DNA of 64,000 bases from Sphingomonadaceae bacterium (GTDB lineage: Bacteria > Pseudomonadota > Alphaproteobacteria > Sphingomonadales > Sphingomonadaceae): NCBI GenBank assembly GCA_020850455.1, contig JADZEQ010000001.1, positions 248,001 through 312,000 on the forward strand, read 5' to 3'. The position numbers and the translations under genes are program-made. Numbering within the stretch: the stretch's first letter is position 1; each line of letters opens with the position of its first letter. The notes beneath the pieces were generated by a model. The model was not told the origin of the DNA and searched no databases. It worked only from the letters and a program-made list of their open reading frames with translations. Of the stretch, positions 41,604-50,074 are shown in pieces.

Positions 41604-42284
41604 TTAATCGTCCGTTTTTGTCGCCCAAAAGAGGAAACAGGGCGGGATATTCCACCATTCAAACCCATTTTCAATCTGGCTGAAATGCGGTTCGAGGAAA
41701 TCGCGCGCGCGCTTGCGGAATTGATAGACGAGGAAACTGCCGCCCGGGCGCAGCGCGCGGTGGGTGGCAGCGGCAATCGCCGGTCCGACGCCATCGGGTA
41801 AAGTCGAAAATGGCAGGCCCGACAAAATCTGGTCGGCATGGGTGAAACCGTTGGCGGCAATAATCGCCTCCACATCCGTGGCGGAACCGAGGATGGGGCG
41901 GAAACGGCTGTCGGCAATGTCGCGTTGCAGATAATCGATGAAATCGCCGTTGGTGTCGATCGCGATATAGGTCGCATCGCCGCGCATATGCGCCAATATG
42001 GTGCGCGAAAAAGTGCCCACCCCCGGCCCATATTCGACGAACAGGTCAACCTTGGCCCAATCGACGCGCGACAACATATGGTCGATCAGCGTACCGGTGG
42101 ACGGGATGATCGAACCGACCATCACCGGGTGTTTGACAAAGCCTTTGAGGAACATGCCCCATGGGCCGAGCGCACGCACCACCCGGTCACGCAGACGGTC
42201 GGGGCGGCGGGTTTCAGCCTTGCTCAGCGACATGCAATAATCCCAATTGGGGCGGCTGAATCCGGAGCCGCCGTCCGCTGCCAT
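41604..42284 (-). CDS. Phospholipid methyltransferase-like SAM enzyme
   Basis: 226 residues from ATG 42284, or 209 from ATG 42233 (MSLSKAETRRP). The sequence FLKGFVKHPVMVGSIIPSTGTLIDHML is the N-terminal signature of alphaproteobacterial PmtA-like methyltransferases. Motif I is FVEYGPGVGTFSRTILAHM, motif II TYIAIDTNGDFIDYL and motif III ADQILSGLPFSTLP. PmtA enzymes methylate phosphatidylethanolamine to phosphatidylcholine; members this close to the family can also be ribosomal-RNA-dimethylase-like. It is the last gene of the minus-strand lipid group, 39 bases after glpD. Confidence 0.8.
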   Translation of the reverse strand: MAADGGSGFSRPNWDYCMSLSKAETRRPDRLRDRVVRALGPWGMFLKGFVKHPVMVGSIIPSTGTLIDHMLSRVDWAKVDLFVEYGPGVGTFSRTILAHMRGDATYIAIDTNGDFIDYLQRDIADSRFRPILGSATDVEAIIAANGFTHADQILSGLPFSTLPDGVGPAIAAATHRALRPGGSFLVYQFRKRARDFLEPHFSQIENGFEWWNIPPCFLFWATKTDD

Positions 42285-42323
42285 AGGCGAAACTTGGGGG
42301 GCGTGGCAATGCGCAAACAGGGG

Positions 42324-43841
42324 TTATGCGTCGTCGCCCTGCCCCAAAATGACAGTTTTCTGTGCGATATATTCCGCCAATCGCGCAGATTCTTGGGCCG
42401 ACAGGCGCAGCCCCAATTTGCTGCGCCGCCACAAAATATCGCTGACATCACGCGCCCATTCGCGTTCGACCATCCAGTCCACCTCTGCCGCGCTGAGGCC
42501 GTGGCCAAAATCCTGCCCCAAATCGGCGCGGCTTTGCGCACCGCCGAGCCAGCATCGCGCCTCCGTCCCATAGGCAGCGGCGATGCGCCGTGCGTCAAAT
42601 CCATCCAAAAAGCTGTAATCGCGCGCCAATTCGGCGACCAATGCATCAAACCCCGTCACTGGAAAATCACCGCCCGGCAAAGGTGCAGCGCCCGTCCACG
42701 CTGCACCGGTGAGCGCGGCAACATGCGGGGCAAGATGTTCCATCACCTCCCCCGCCAGATGGCGATAGCTGGTTATTTTACCGCCAAAAACCGACAGCAT
42801 GGGCGGTGCGTCACCATCCGCGCCGACATCCATTTCAAAAACATAGCCGCGCGTTGCCGATTCCGGCTTGCCCGACCCGTCATCGACCAAGGGGCGCACC
42901 CCGCTAAACGCCCAGACGACATCCTGTGGCGTGATTTGCTGGTCGAAATATTCGTTGATACCCCGGCAGAGATAGTCGATTTCCGCTGCAGTAGCGACCG
43001 GCGGGCCCATCGCATCATCATGGTCGCAATCGGTGGTGCCGATCAGCGTGAAATCGCGCTGATAGGGGATGGCGAAAAATATCCGCCCGTCCGCCAGTTG
43101 GAAAAAATAGGCAAAATCATGGGTGAAGAGCCGCCGCACGACGATGTGCGATCCGCGTACTTGGCGCATCGCATGGCGGCTGGCGACGCCCGCCATGCGC
43201 GTGATGTTGAGGACATGGGGCCCCGCGGCATTGACGATGCTGCGCGCCCAAAATTCGCCCTTGGCGCTGCGGATGCGCCACAGCCCATTTTCGCGTGCCA
43301 GCGCGGTGACCGGCGCGTCGCGCAGCATTGCCGCGCCATGCGCCGCCGCGTCGCGCAAATTGGCGATGACGAGCCGCGCATCATCATCCGCGCAGTCGCT
43401 ATAGACAAAGCCATGGCGATATTGCGCCTGCAATGGCGCACCCGCCGGGTGGCGCGCCAGGTGGATTGTTTCCGTCGTCGGCAATAATTTGCGCCCGCCG
43501 ATATGGTCATAGAGGAACAGGCCCAGACGCAACAGCCAGCGCGGGCGAAGCCCCCGGTGATAGGGCAGGACAAAACGCATCGGGTGGATGAGGTGCGGGG
43601 CGATACCCCACAAAATCTCCCGCTCGGCCAGCGCCTCGCGCACCAACCCAAATGCATAATGTTCGAGATAGCGCAGCCCGCCGTGGATCAGCTTGGTCGA
43701 TGCGCTGGACGTGCAGCCGGCATAATCGCCCGCTTCAAACAGGATGACGCTCGCTCCGCGCCCCGTCGCATCGCGCGCCACCCCTGCACCGTTGATGCCG
43801 CCGCCGATGATGGCAATGTCAAAGGGTGGGTGGGCGGCCAT
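42324..43841 (-). CDS. glpD: Glycerol-3-phosphate dehydrogenase (FAD-dependent)
   Basis: A 505-residue membrane-associated flavoenzyme that oxidises glycerol 3-phosphate to dihydroxyacetone phosphate, feeding electrons to ubiquinone. The FAD motif is DIAIIGGGINGAGVARDATGRG and is followed by STKLIHGGLRYLEHYAFGLV. IPYQRDFTLIGTTDCDHDD and VFSGVRPLVDDGSG complete the core. The C-terminal domain has VDWMVEREWARDVSDILWRRSKLGL. It lies in the middle of the lipid gene group, 9 bases after the Tam41-like gene. Confidence 0.96.
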   Translation of the reverse strand: MAAHPPFDIAIIGGGINGAGVARDATGRGASVILFEAGDYAGCTSSASTKLIHGGLRYLEHYAFGLVREALAEREILWGIAPHLIHPMRFVLPYHRGLRPRWLLRLGLFLYDHIGGRKLLPTTETIHLARHPAGAPLQAQYRHGFVYSDCADDDARLVIANLRDAAAHGAAMLRDAPVTALARENGLWRIRSAKGEFWARSIVNAAGPHVLNITRMAGVASRHAMRQVRGSHIVVRRLFTHDFAYFFQLADGRIFFAIPYQRDFTLIGTTDCDHDDAMGPPVATAAEIDYLCRGINEYFDQQITPQDVVWAFSGVRPLVDDGSGKPESATRGYVFEMDVGADGDAPPMLSVFGGKITSYRHLAGEVMEHLAPHVAALTGAAWTGAAPLPGGDFPVTGFDALVAELARDYSFLDGFDARRIAAAYGTEARCWLGGAQSRADLGQDFGHGLSAAEVDWMVEREWARDVSDILWRRSKLGLRLSAQESARLAEYIAQKTVILGQGDDA

Positions 43842-43850
43842 CCGCCGACC

Positions 43851-44750
43851 CTAACGCACTGCCCCCTGTCGCAGCAAGCGCGGTAATAAAGTGAAGGCGG
43901 CCAAAATCGGGTGCCGCCGCTGCCAATCCGTGACGATGATCTGCGTGCCCGCGTGGCGATTGACCTTCCACGCCAGATAATCAATCCCACCGGCAAAGGT
44001 GAAGGTCGCTTTCAACAGCCGGACGATGGACAATATTTTGCCCTCGATCCGCCGCCTTGCCCAGCCACCACCGCGTGCATTCACCGGCATGACCGCCGCC
44101 GCCGCATGGCCAAAGGCGGCATAGCGTTCGGGTGCCGCATCAACCACTGACCCTGCCCGCCCGCCCCGTTCGGCGCGCAATTCAACCGAATAGGTGAGCG
44201 CAAAGGCGCGCCGCCACCAATCGAGCATCCCCTCCCCATCGCGGGGCTCAGCCGCCGCCAGCAAAGTGGGGGCCGCGCGCGCGACGGCGTCAATTGCGCG
44301 CGCTGCCGCGTCCGCATCGCTGCTCCAGACCAGACGCGACGGCTGGGCAAAGCGCGCCCAGACCGAAACATTGCGGGTTTCCGGCCCGTTCAGCCGGTAA
44401 AAATCCGCCTCGCTCAGCACCGCATATTTGGCGCTGAGTCCCGCATGCGCAAAGGGGAAGACATTGGGCGGGATGATCGCATTGGCCCACGCCAGCCAGC
44501 GCCGCGCATAGGCGGTGCGATAATCGGCGACGATCAGGTAAAAGTCGAGCATCAAGCCATCGAGGGCATCCTCCCGCAGGCAGGAACCGTAAAAAAGCAC
44601 CGCGCGCGCGCCGGGATGTTGCGCCGCAATTGCCGCAGCCATCGCCGACACCGCTGGCTGCACGCCCTCAGTCAATTCATCGCGGACCAGCGCGGCAAGG
44701 CGCGTCGCCATGCGCGGCGGGGTGGGAATGGCGCTGGCCATATCCGGCAC
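43851..44750 (-). CDS. Tam41-like nucleotidyltransferase, candidate CDP-diacylglycerol synthase
   Basis: A 299-residue soluble-looking protein, GTG 44750 or ATG 44741. A nucleotidyltransferase motif is visible: VLFYGSCLRED, then, after a short loop, LMLDFYLIVADY. This resembles the YGSG...MLDFVFxV pattern of the mitochondrial CDP-DAG synthase Tam41. Further shared features are AKYAVLSEADFYR, where Tam41 has a KYG(V/I)I strand followed by helices, and the long region with VWARFAQPSRLVW. The C-terminal part RRRIEGKILSIVRLLKATFTFAGG also matches that protein's end. Neighbouring DAG kinase would supply phosphatidate, its substrate. The fold is likely; activity is inference. Confidence 0.65.
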   Translation of the reverse strand: MPDMASAIPTPPRMATRLAALVRDELTEGVQPAVSAMAAAIAAQHPGARAVLFYGSCLREDALDGLMLDFYLIVADYRTAYARRWLAWANAIIPPNVFPFAHAGLSAKYAVLSEADFYRLNGPETRNVSVWARFAQPSRLVWSSDADAAARAIDAVARAAPTLLAAAEPRDGEGMLDWWRRAFALTYSVELRAERGGRAGSVVDAAPERYAAFGHAAAAVMPVNARGGGWARRRIEGKILSIVRLLKATFTFAGGIDYLAWKVNRHAGTQIIVTDWQRRHPILAAFTLLPRLLRQGAVR

Positions 44751-44752
44751 GT

Positions 44753-45721
44753 TCAGGCGGCGAGCTTGAGGAAGGGGACAGGCGCGGTCGCTTGCAGGGT
44801 AATCGGCTGGCCGGTCGTCGCTTCAAATAATTCGCCATCCAATATGACGCTCGACCGGTCCCCCTCAATACGGATGAGGTCACCCTTTTCAAAATAAAGC
44901 CCCGAAACTTCGCGCTGCCCCAGCCCGCCGGTCAGCGCGATGCGCAACATGCCGAACACCGATTTCAAATTGGCATGGACGGCGAGCAATTTCATTTGCC
45001 CGACCCCATCGCCATCGCCGGGCCGCGCGTTGAACAGCAATTTTTCCAGCGTCGTCACAATCAACACCGCAAAGCGCCCGCGTATCGCGCCGTGCCGTTC
45101 AAAGCTGACGGTCACCGGCGCGGCGCGACCCCCGGCAATCCAGCCCAGCCCCGGCACCAGCGACAAAATCGCCAAAATACCGGCGAGGACATGCGCCAGC
45201 CCATTGGGCAGGCCCAGCGGATAGAGCCGGTTGCGGCAATAAAGGATGATGTCGGCAAGACCGGCACCGCCGAGGAACATGCCCAGGACCGGGCGATTGG
45301 TGCCGCCATGCGAGAGGGAGATGAGTTCGCGTTCGACGATATGCCCGTCGAAACCGCCGCGCGCCAAGGTCAAAATCGCTTCGAGCGCGTCCACCGGGTC
45401 ACCCGATGCGCCAAGGTCGAGCGCGATTAAATTGGTCTTGCCATTGGGCAAAACGGCGACCGGCGGCACAATATTGCTGCCAAAATGCTTGCCGCCATAT
45501 AATTCGGTCAGCGCCGCCTGCACGGTGCCGTCACCGCCATTGATCGCGATGATGCGCGGGCGAACCAAAGCGACAGAGGCAAGCGCGGCGCCAATCTGGT
45601 CGGCCCGTTCCACCTCATAATGAAAAATGTCGCTATGCCCCGCGCAATAGGTGCGGATGCGCGGCAAAAGCGCACGGTTGCCCGTCGACCTCGGGTTGGA
45701 GATCAGGGCAACCGCGACCAT
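44753..45721 (-). CDS. Diacylglycerol kinase-family lipid kinase
   Basis: A 322-residue DAGK_cat protein. The opening VALISNPRSTGNRALLPRI is the nucleotide-binding start, and IIAINGGDGTVQAALTELYG carries the GGDGT motif. VAVLPNGKTNLIALDLG is the usual GTxNDFA-like strand, here with the sequence GKTNL. Members phosphorylate diacylglycerol, undecaprenol-like lipids or sphingoid bases. In Sphingomonadales a sphingosine-kinase-like role is possible, but the neighbours (Tam41-like, glpD, PLD) favour phosphatidate formation. The next gene begins 2 bases later. Confidence 0.87.
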   Translation of the reverse strand: MVAVALISNPRSTGNRALLPRIRTYCAGHSDIFHYEVERADQIGAALASVALVRPRIIAINGGDGTVQAALTELYGGKHFGSNIVPPVAVLPNGKTNLIALDLGASGDPVDALEAILTLARGGFDGHIVERELISLSHGGTNRPVLGMFLGGAGLADIILYCRNRLYPLGLPNGLAHVLAGILAILSLVPGLGWIAGGRAAPVTVSFERHGAIRGRFAVLIVTTLEKLLFNARPGDGDGVGQMKLLAVHANLKSVFGMLRIALTGGLGQREVSGLYFEKGDLIRIEGDRSSVILDGELFEATTGQPITLQATAPVPFLKLAA

Positions 45722-45729
45722 GGTGCCGC

Positions 45730-46245
45730 CTAACTGCGCGGCATGGGGTCAAAACTCGACCCCTGTACATAGTTGAGGATGACCGTCTGGCGCGTCGTGC
45801 CCTGCCCGACGCTGAATGCCACTCGTTCGACCGCCGGTTTGCGGCGAAATAGCATGTCGAGCAGGCTGACATCGGGGTTACCCGAAAAACCGCCGCCATC
45901 GGCACGGTCCGAATTGCCATTGCCGTTCAAATCATGGCGCACCGAAACCGCGTAACGACCCGGCGCGCTGACCGGCACGCAAATCGGCATATCGCCGCTG
46001 CGCGTCACCGGCACATCGACCCGCACCAGCCATTGGCGGCGTTCAAACATGGTGCGCTGATTGGCATGGTATAATTGCACGCGCACCGTGCCGCTGCGCG
46101 CACGAAAGCCGGTCACATTGACGATGACCGCCGAATCGCCCGCATCACAGCGCGCCGCATGGGGGCCGATGCTGAACGCACCCGCCGCAGTCGCAGCAGC
46201 CCCGGCGAGGGCCGCACCCACCAAAATGGCAGCAAATTTACGCAT
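45730..46245 (-). CDS. Exported DUF2141-domain protein
   Basis: A 171-residue protein with a signal peptide (MRKFAAILVGAALAGAAATAAGA). The core reads RARSGTVRVQLYHANQRTMFERRQ and the typical PGRYAVSVRHDLNGNGNSDRADGGGFSGNP stretch, given here in two pieces: PGRYAVSVRHDLNGNG and RADGGGFSGNP. DUF2141 proteins are periplasmic beta-sandwiches of unknown role. GGAGG lies just before the ATG. It heads the minus-strand lipid gene group, 8 bases before the kinase gene. Confidence 0.84.
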   Translation of the reverse strand: MRKFAAILVGAALAGAAATAAGAFSIGPHAARCDAGDSAVIVNVTGFRARSGTVRVQLYHANQRTMFERRQWLVRVDVPVTRSGDMPICVPVSAPGRYAVSVRHDLNGNGNSDRADGGGFSGNPDVSLLDMLFRRKPAVERVAFSVGQGTTRQTVILNYVQGSSFDPMPRS

Positions 46246-46402
46246 CTACATCCTCCAACCAACGGGCCAGTCCATCTTGTCGCGGATCCGGCCTTCGTCC
46301 GATTGCGCCCTTTTTTGCTTTTCCCCCTATGCGCCCACTTTGCGGCAAAATTGGGGTCGCTGCTTGGCGATGGCGCGGCCATCGGCTGAACGGGGGGTGA
46401 AA

Positions 46403-47743
46403 ATGCGCGCCTACGCGCGCGCAAATGCCCCTTTGCGCGCCGCGCCGCTTTCAGCTAATCGGCTATTTTTGCGTGCCTATTGCGGACATTTTCTAGACGT
46501 GCTGCGCTTTTTCAGATGGTCGGCCACCGACCGCTATATTGCCAAACTCATTGCGGTGCCGCTCCTCGGCACCTTGGTGCTGTCGGCAATGTTGCTGGTG
46601 CTCGACAAGATGCTGCGCCTGTTTGAATTTGTCGCGACAGAGGGTGGGCCGGTCAGCGTCGTGTGGCGGATGCTCGCCAATTTGCTGCCCGAATATTTGT
46701 CGCTCGGCATCCCCATCGGCCTGACGCTGGGCATTTTGCTCGCCTTTCGTCGCCTCGCCACTTCTTCTGAAATTGATGTCATGCGCGCGGTCGGGCTTGG
46801 TTATACCCAATTGCTCAAGGCGCCCTTTGCCTATGCCATATCGCTCGCGCTGCTTAATCTGGCGATCGTGGGATATGTCCAGCCGCTGGCGCGCTATGCC
46901 TATGAAGGATTGCGCTTTGAACTGCGCACCGGCGCGCTCGGCGCATCGATAAAGGTCGGCGAATTTTCCAATCTGGGCAATCGTTTGACCCTGCGCGTCG
47001 AAAGCAGCAGCGACGGCGGTAAAAAATTGACCGGCATTTTCGCCTTTGCCCGCGCCAATAATGGGCAAAGCGTCGCGGCCAGCGCGCGCGAGGGGCGTTT
47101 CCTCGCCACCGGCGACCCGGACACCATCGTCCTCAGGCTTACCGATGGCATGTTGGTGCATGACGGCCCGCGTTTTTCCACCCCCCGCACGCTCAGCTTT
47201 ACCCAGCATGACCTGCCGATTGACCTACCCAAGATAGAGGCTTTTCGCAGGCGCGGCGGGCAAGACCGCGAACTCACCATCCCCGAACTGGTGCGCGTCG
47301 GCAATGATCAGGGCGAGCCCACGCGCACAAGGCTGGAAAGCCGCGCCAATTTCCATTTCCGATTGGTCGAGGTGGCAACGATGCTCGTCCTCCCCCTGCT
47401 TGCCATCGCGCTCGCCGTGCCGCCCAAAAGGTCCAGCTCCGCGCTCGGCCTATTCCTCGCCATCATCATGTTGGTGACCCAGCACAAGATTAACGAATAT
47501 GCCGAAGGATTTGGCGGATTGGGCGGCGTCGACCCCTTTATCGCGCTGTGGGTGCCATTCCTCTTATTCTGTGGTCTGGCCTTTTGGATGTATTATGTCC
47601 TTGCCTATGTGCCGGGCGGGCAACCGATCGGCGCGCTCGAACGCAGCTTTGCCAAGTTCGCGGCATGGATAAAGCGGCTGTGGCGGCGACTGCCCCTGCT
47701 GCGCGACATGAACGCGGAATATAGCGCGGGGACCCGGGCATGA
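46403..47743 (+). CDS. lptF: LPS export ABC transporter permease LptF
   Basis: LptF, with LptG and LptB, extracts lipopolysaccharide from the inner membrane. The first helices read IAKLIAVPLLGTLVLSAMLLVLDKMLRLFEF, split around 46540-46640, then LSLGIPIGLTLGILLAFRRLATSSEIDVMRA is in the coupling-helix region. A periplasmic beta-jellyroll lies between helices 3 and 4, and three more helices close it. ATG 46403 has a GGGGGGTGAAA leader and gives 446 residues; GTG 46499 would give 414, nearer the family size. It overlaps lptG (ATGA) and is divergent from DUF2141. Confidence 0.9.
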   Translation: MRAYARANAPLRAAPLSANRLFLRAYCGHFLDVLRFFRWSATDRYIAKLIAVPLLGTLVLSAMLLVLDKMLRLFEFVATEGGPVSVVWRMLANLLPEYLSLGIPIGLTLGILLAFRRLATSSEIDVMRAVGLGYTQLLKAPFAYAISLALLNLAIVGYVQPLARYAYEGLRFELRTGALGASIKVGEFSNLGNRLTLRVESSSDGGKKLTGIFAFARANNGQSVAASAREGRFLATGDPDTIVLRLTDGMLVHDGPRFSTPRTLSFTQHDLPIDLPKIEAFRRRGGQDRELTIPELVRVGNDQGEPTRTRLESRANFHFRLVEVATMLVLPLLAIALAVPPKRSSSALGLFLAIIMLVTQHKINEYAEGFGGLGGVDPFIALWVPFLLFCGLAFWMYYVLAYVPGGQPIGALERSFAKFAAWIKRLWRRLPLLRDMNAEYSAGTRA

Positions 47744-48840
47744 GCGGCGCGCCCAGTTTCTTCCCCTCCCGCACGCTCGGCTGGTATGTCGCGCGCATGT
47801 TCCTCATCCGGTCGCTGGTGATATTATTATTGCTGGTGCTGGTGCTGCAAACGCTCGACCTCTTGGGGGAAAGCAGCAAGATTCTGGCGGTGCCCGGCAA
47901 TGGCGATGCGCAAGTCTGGTATTATGCCAGCCTGCGTTTTCCACAGATTGTTGCGCGCTTCATGCCCTTTTCGCTGCTGCTTGGCACGCTGGTGACGTTG
48001 GTGACGCTCAACCAGAATAGTGAGATTATCACGATGAAGGCGGGGGGCATGTCCGCACATCAGATATTGGCGCCGCTGTTCGTCGCCAGCCTGTTCGTCG
48101 CGGGGGCAGCCTTTGTCTTCAACGAACGGGTGGTGACACGTTCAACCGCCACATTATCGGCATGGCAAAAGGCGGAATATGCGGCTGTGCCGATTGACAG
48201 CGGGGTGCGCAGCAACGTCTGGGTGCGGTCAGACGATGCGCTGATCCACGCCGCGCGGGTGCGCGGGCGCGGCAGCCTCGCCACGCTGGAGGGGGTGGAA
48301 GTGTTTGAACGCACCGGTTCTGCCATAACCTCCATCGTGCGCGCCGATGTCGCCACCTATGGCAGCGATGGCTGGAACCTTGCCAATGCGCGGCGTTTCG
48401 TCGCGGCAGACGGCACGGTCACCCGCCTTGGCAATGTCACGGCGGGGCGCGGGGTGCCGCCGGACCGCTTCACGCTCGCCAATGTCGATGGCGATTCGAC
48501 ATCCTTTTGGGCGCTGCGCAGCGCGATCGATGAATTGCGCACGGCCGGCCGCCCGACCCAATCGCTGGAGGTTGATTTTTGGCATAAATTGGCCGCGCCA
48601 TTGTCCGCATTGTTGATGCCGCTGCTCGGCGCGGTGGCGGGCTTTGGCCTCGCGCGGTCGGGGCAATTATTGGTGCGCGCGGTTATCGGCATGGGGCTCG
48701 GCTTTGCTTATTTTGTTGCCGATAATTTTGGGCTGGCGATGGGCAATTTCGGCGCATATCCGCCGCTGCTCGCCGCATGGGGCCCCTTTTTACTGTTCCT
48801 GCTTATCGGCGAATTGGTGCTCATCCGCTCGGAGGAATAG
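47740..48840 (+). CDS. lptG: LPS export ABC transporter permease LptG
   Basis: A 366-residue partner of LptF. It opens FFPSRTLGWYVARMFLIRSLVILLLLV and continues MPFSLLLGTLVTLVTLNQNSEIITMKAGGMS, where the EIITMKAGG segment is the coupling helix. A periplasmic jellyroll follows (about residues 125-265), then FWHKLAAPLSALLMPLLGAVAGFG and two final helices. ATG 47740 overlaps the lptF stop. The convergent desaturase gene ends 2 bases after its stop. Confidence 0.94.
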   Translation: MSGAPSFFPSRTLGWYVARMFLIRSLVILLLLVLVLQTLDLLGESSKILAVPGNGDAQVWYYASLRFPQIVARFMPFSLLLGTLVTLVTLNQNSEIITMKAGGMSAHQILAPLFVASLFVAGAAFVFNERVVTRSTATLSAWQKAEYAAVPIDSGVRSNVWVRSDDALIHAARVRGRGSLATLEGVEVFERTGSAITSIVRADVATYGSDGWNLANARRFVAADGTVTRLGNVTAGRGVPPDRFTLANVDGDSTSFWALRSAIDELRTAGRPTQSLEVDFWHKLAAPLSALLMPLLGAVAGFGLARSGQLLVRAVIGMGLGFAYFVADNFGLAMGNFGAYPPLLAAWGPFLLFLLIGELVLIRSEE

Positions 48841-48842
48841 GG

Positions 48843-49964
48843 CTATTTGCCCGCCCCCATCGAACGGCGCATCAACTCGCTTACCAAAATCGGCAGGCCC
48901 GACCGATTGGCCTTGGCATAGGTGGATGCCCCACCCAATTCGCGCGCCAGCCGCCGGTGCGCTTCGCCCAGCGCATGATAGGGGAGGCCGGGCAGCAGAT
49001 GGTGGAGCGCATGATATCTAAGGCCAACCGGCGCCCATAATGCGGGCAGCGGCGATGGCGGGGGGACATTTACCGTATCGAGGAATTGCGCCGTCACGCT
49101 CATCTCCGCGCCATCATTATCCCATAAATGGGCGACGAGGGTGCGGATTTGGTTGAGGAACATGACACCCGACACAATCGCCAAGGCGGTTAAAAACCCC
49201 GCCAGCGGGATGATGCCGGTGGCAACCATGGTGATGAGCGCCATCGCCCAGATGGCGGCGGGCGGTTCGGTCAGCCGAACGTGGCGCGCGATGGCGGGTT
49301 CGGGGGCGCGACGACGAAAATCGGGGTTGATGACAAGGCCCGAAAAACGTTCCCACACCATTGTCCTGAGCGGCGGGATGACCATCGATAGCGGTGCCAA
49401 AATACCATAGCGCAGCAGCAGGCCGAGCGGCCCCAACAAAGAAATCAGCACAAATGCGGGCAAAGTCCACGGCTTCATATGCGACAAAGGCAGATATTCG
49501 GGGTCGTCCGCCGTCCCATATTTGCGGCGCATATGGTGGGTATTGTGCAACCCTTCGTACATGAAGCTGGGGACGAGCAGCGGGATACCGATCAACATAT
49601 GCCAGACGGTCCAAAACCCCGGCACCGCCGACAGGCGCATATGCGTCAATTCATGGATGAACAGGCTGGCGCGATAGAGCGTCAATATCGACACCAACCC
49701 GAAACCCAGGCTCACCAGCCAGCCATCGGCCATAATCGCGCCCGCCATGCTGGCATAACCGACCATGGTCGAACCCAGAAAATCGCCCCAGTAAATCGCG
49801 CGGCTGGGGGTGTTCAAATCACGCGTCAGTTCGGACGCGGCGCGGATCATCGCCATATCCTCCCCCCGCGCGGCAGAGGCGCTGGGAGTAGGGGCGCTGG
49901 GAGCGGAGGCACCGGCGGCAGGTGCTGGCGCAGGTGCGCGCATGGTGGGGGCAGCGTTCGACAT
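48843..49964 (-). CDS. Membrane fatty acid desaturase
   Basis: A 373-residue membrane protein with the three histidine boxes of di-iron desaturases: HELTH, HNTHH and HALHH. Hydrophobic segments flank them (LTLYRASLF, IPLLVPSF, IIPLAGFLTALAIVSGVMFL). The first 35 residues are alanine/proline rich and probably flexible. It may desaturate phospholipid acyl chains or sphingolipid bases. It is divergent from the acetyltransferase gene at 50075. Confidence 0.9.
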   Translation of the reverse strand: MSNAAPTMRAPAPAPAAGASAPSAPTPSASAARGEDMAMIRAASELTRDLNTPSRAIYWGDFLGSTMVGYASMAGAIMADGWLVSLGFGLVSILTLYRASLFIHELTHMRLSAVPGFWTVWHMLIGIPLLVPSFMYEGLHNTHHMRRKYGTADDPEYLPLSHMKPWTLPAFVLISLLGPLGLLLRYGILAPLSMVIPPLRTMVWERFSGLVINPDFRRRAPEPAIARHVRLTEPPAAIWAMALITMVATGIIPLAGFLTALAIVSGVMFLNQIRTLVAHLWDNDGAEMSVTAQFLDTVNVPPPSPLPALWAPVGLRYHALHHLLPGLPYHALGEAHRRLARELGGASTYAKANRSGLPILVSELMRRSMGAGK

Positions 49965-50074
49965 CAGCGCATTTTACCCCGCCCATATGGCAGGATGATG
50001 GCAATTTTGCCCCTCTGCTGTCCCTCTTGCTGGCCCCCTTGCTGGCAGCCCGACGCGGCGCTAATTCCCCAGCC

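Noticed and set aside
49922..50074. N-terminal extension of the acetyltransferase from 49922
   Set aside because: The first 51 residues have no family similarity and overlap the divergent desaturase start; ATG 50075 fits the family.
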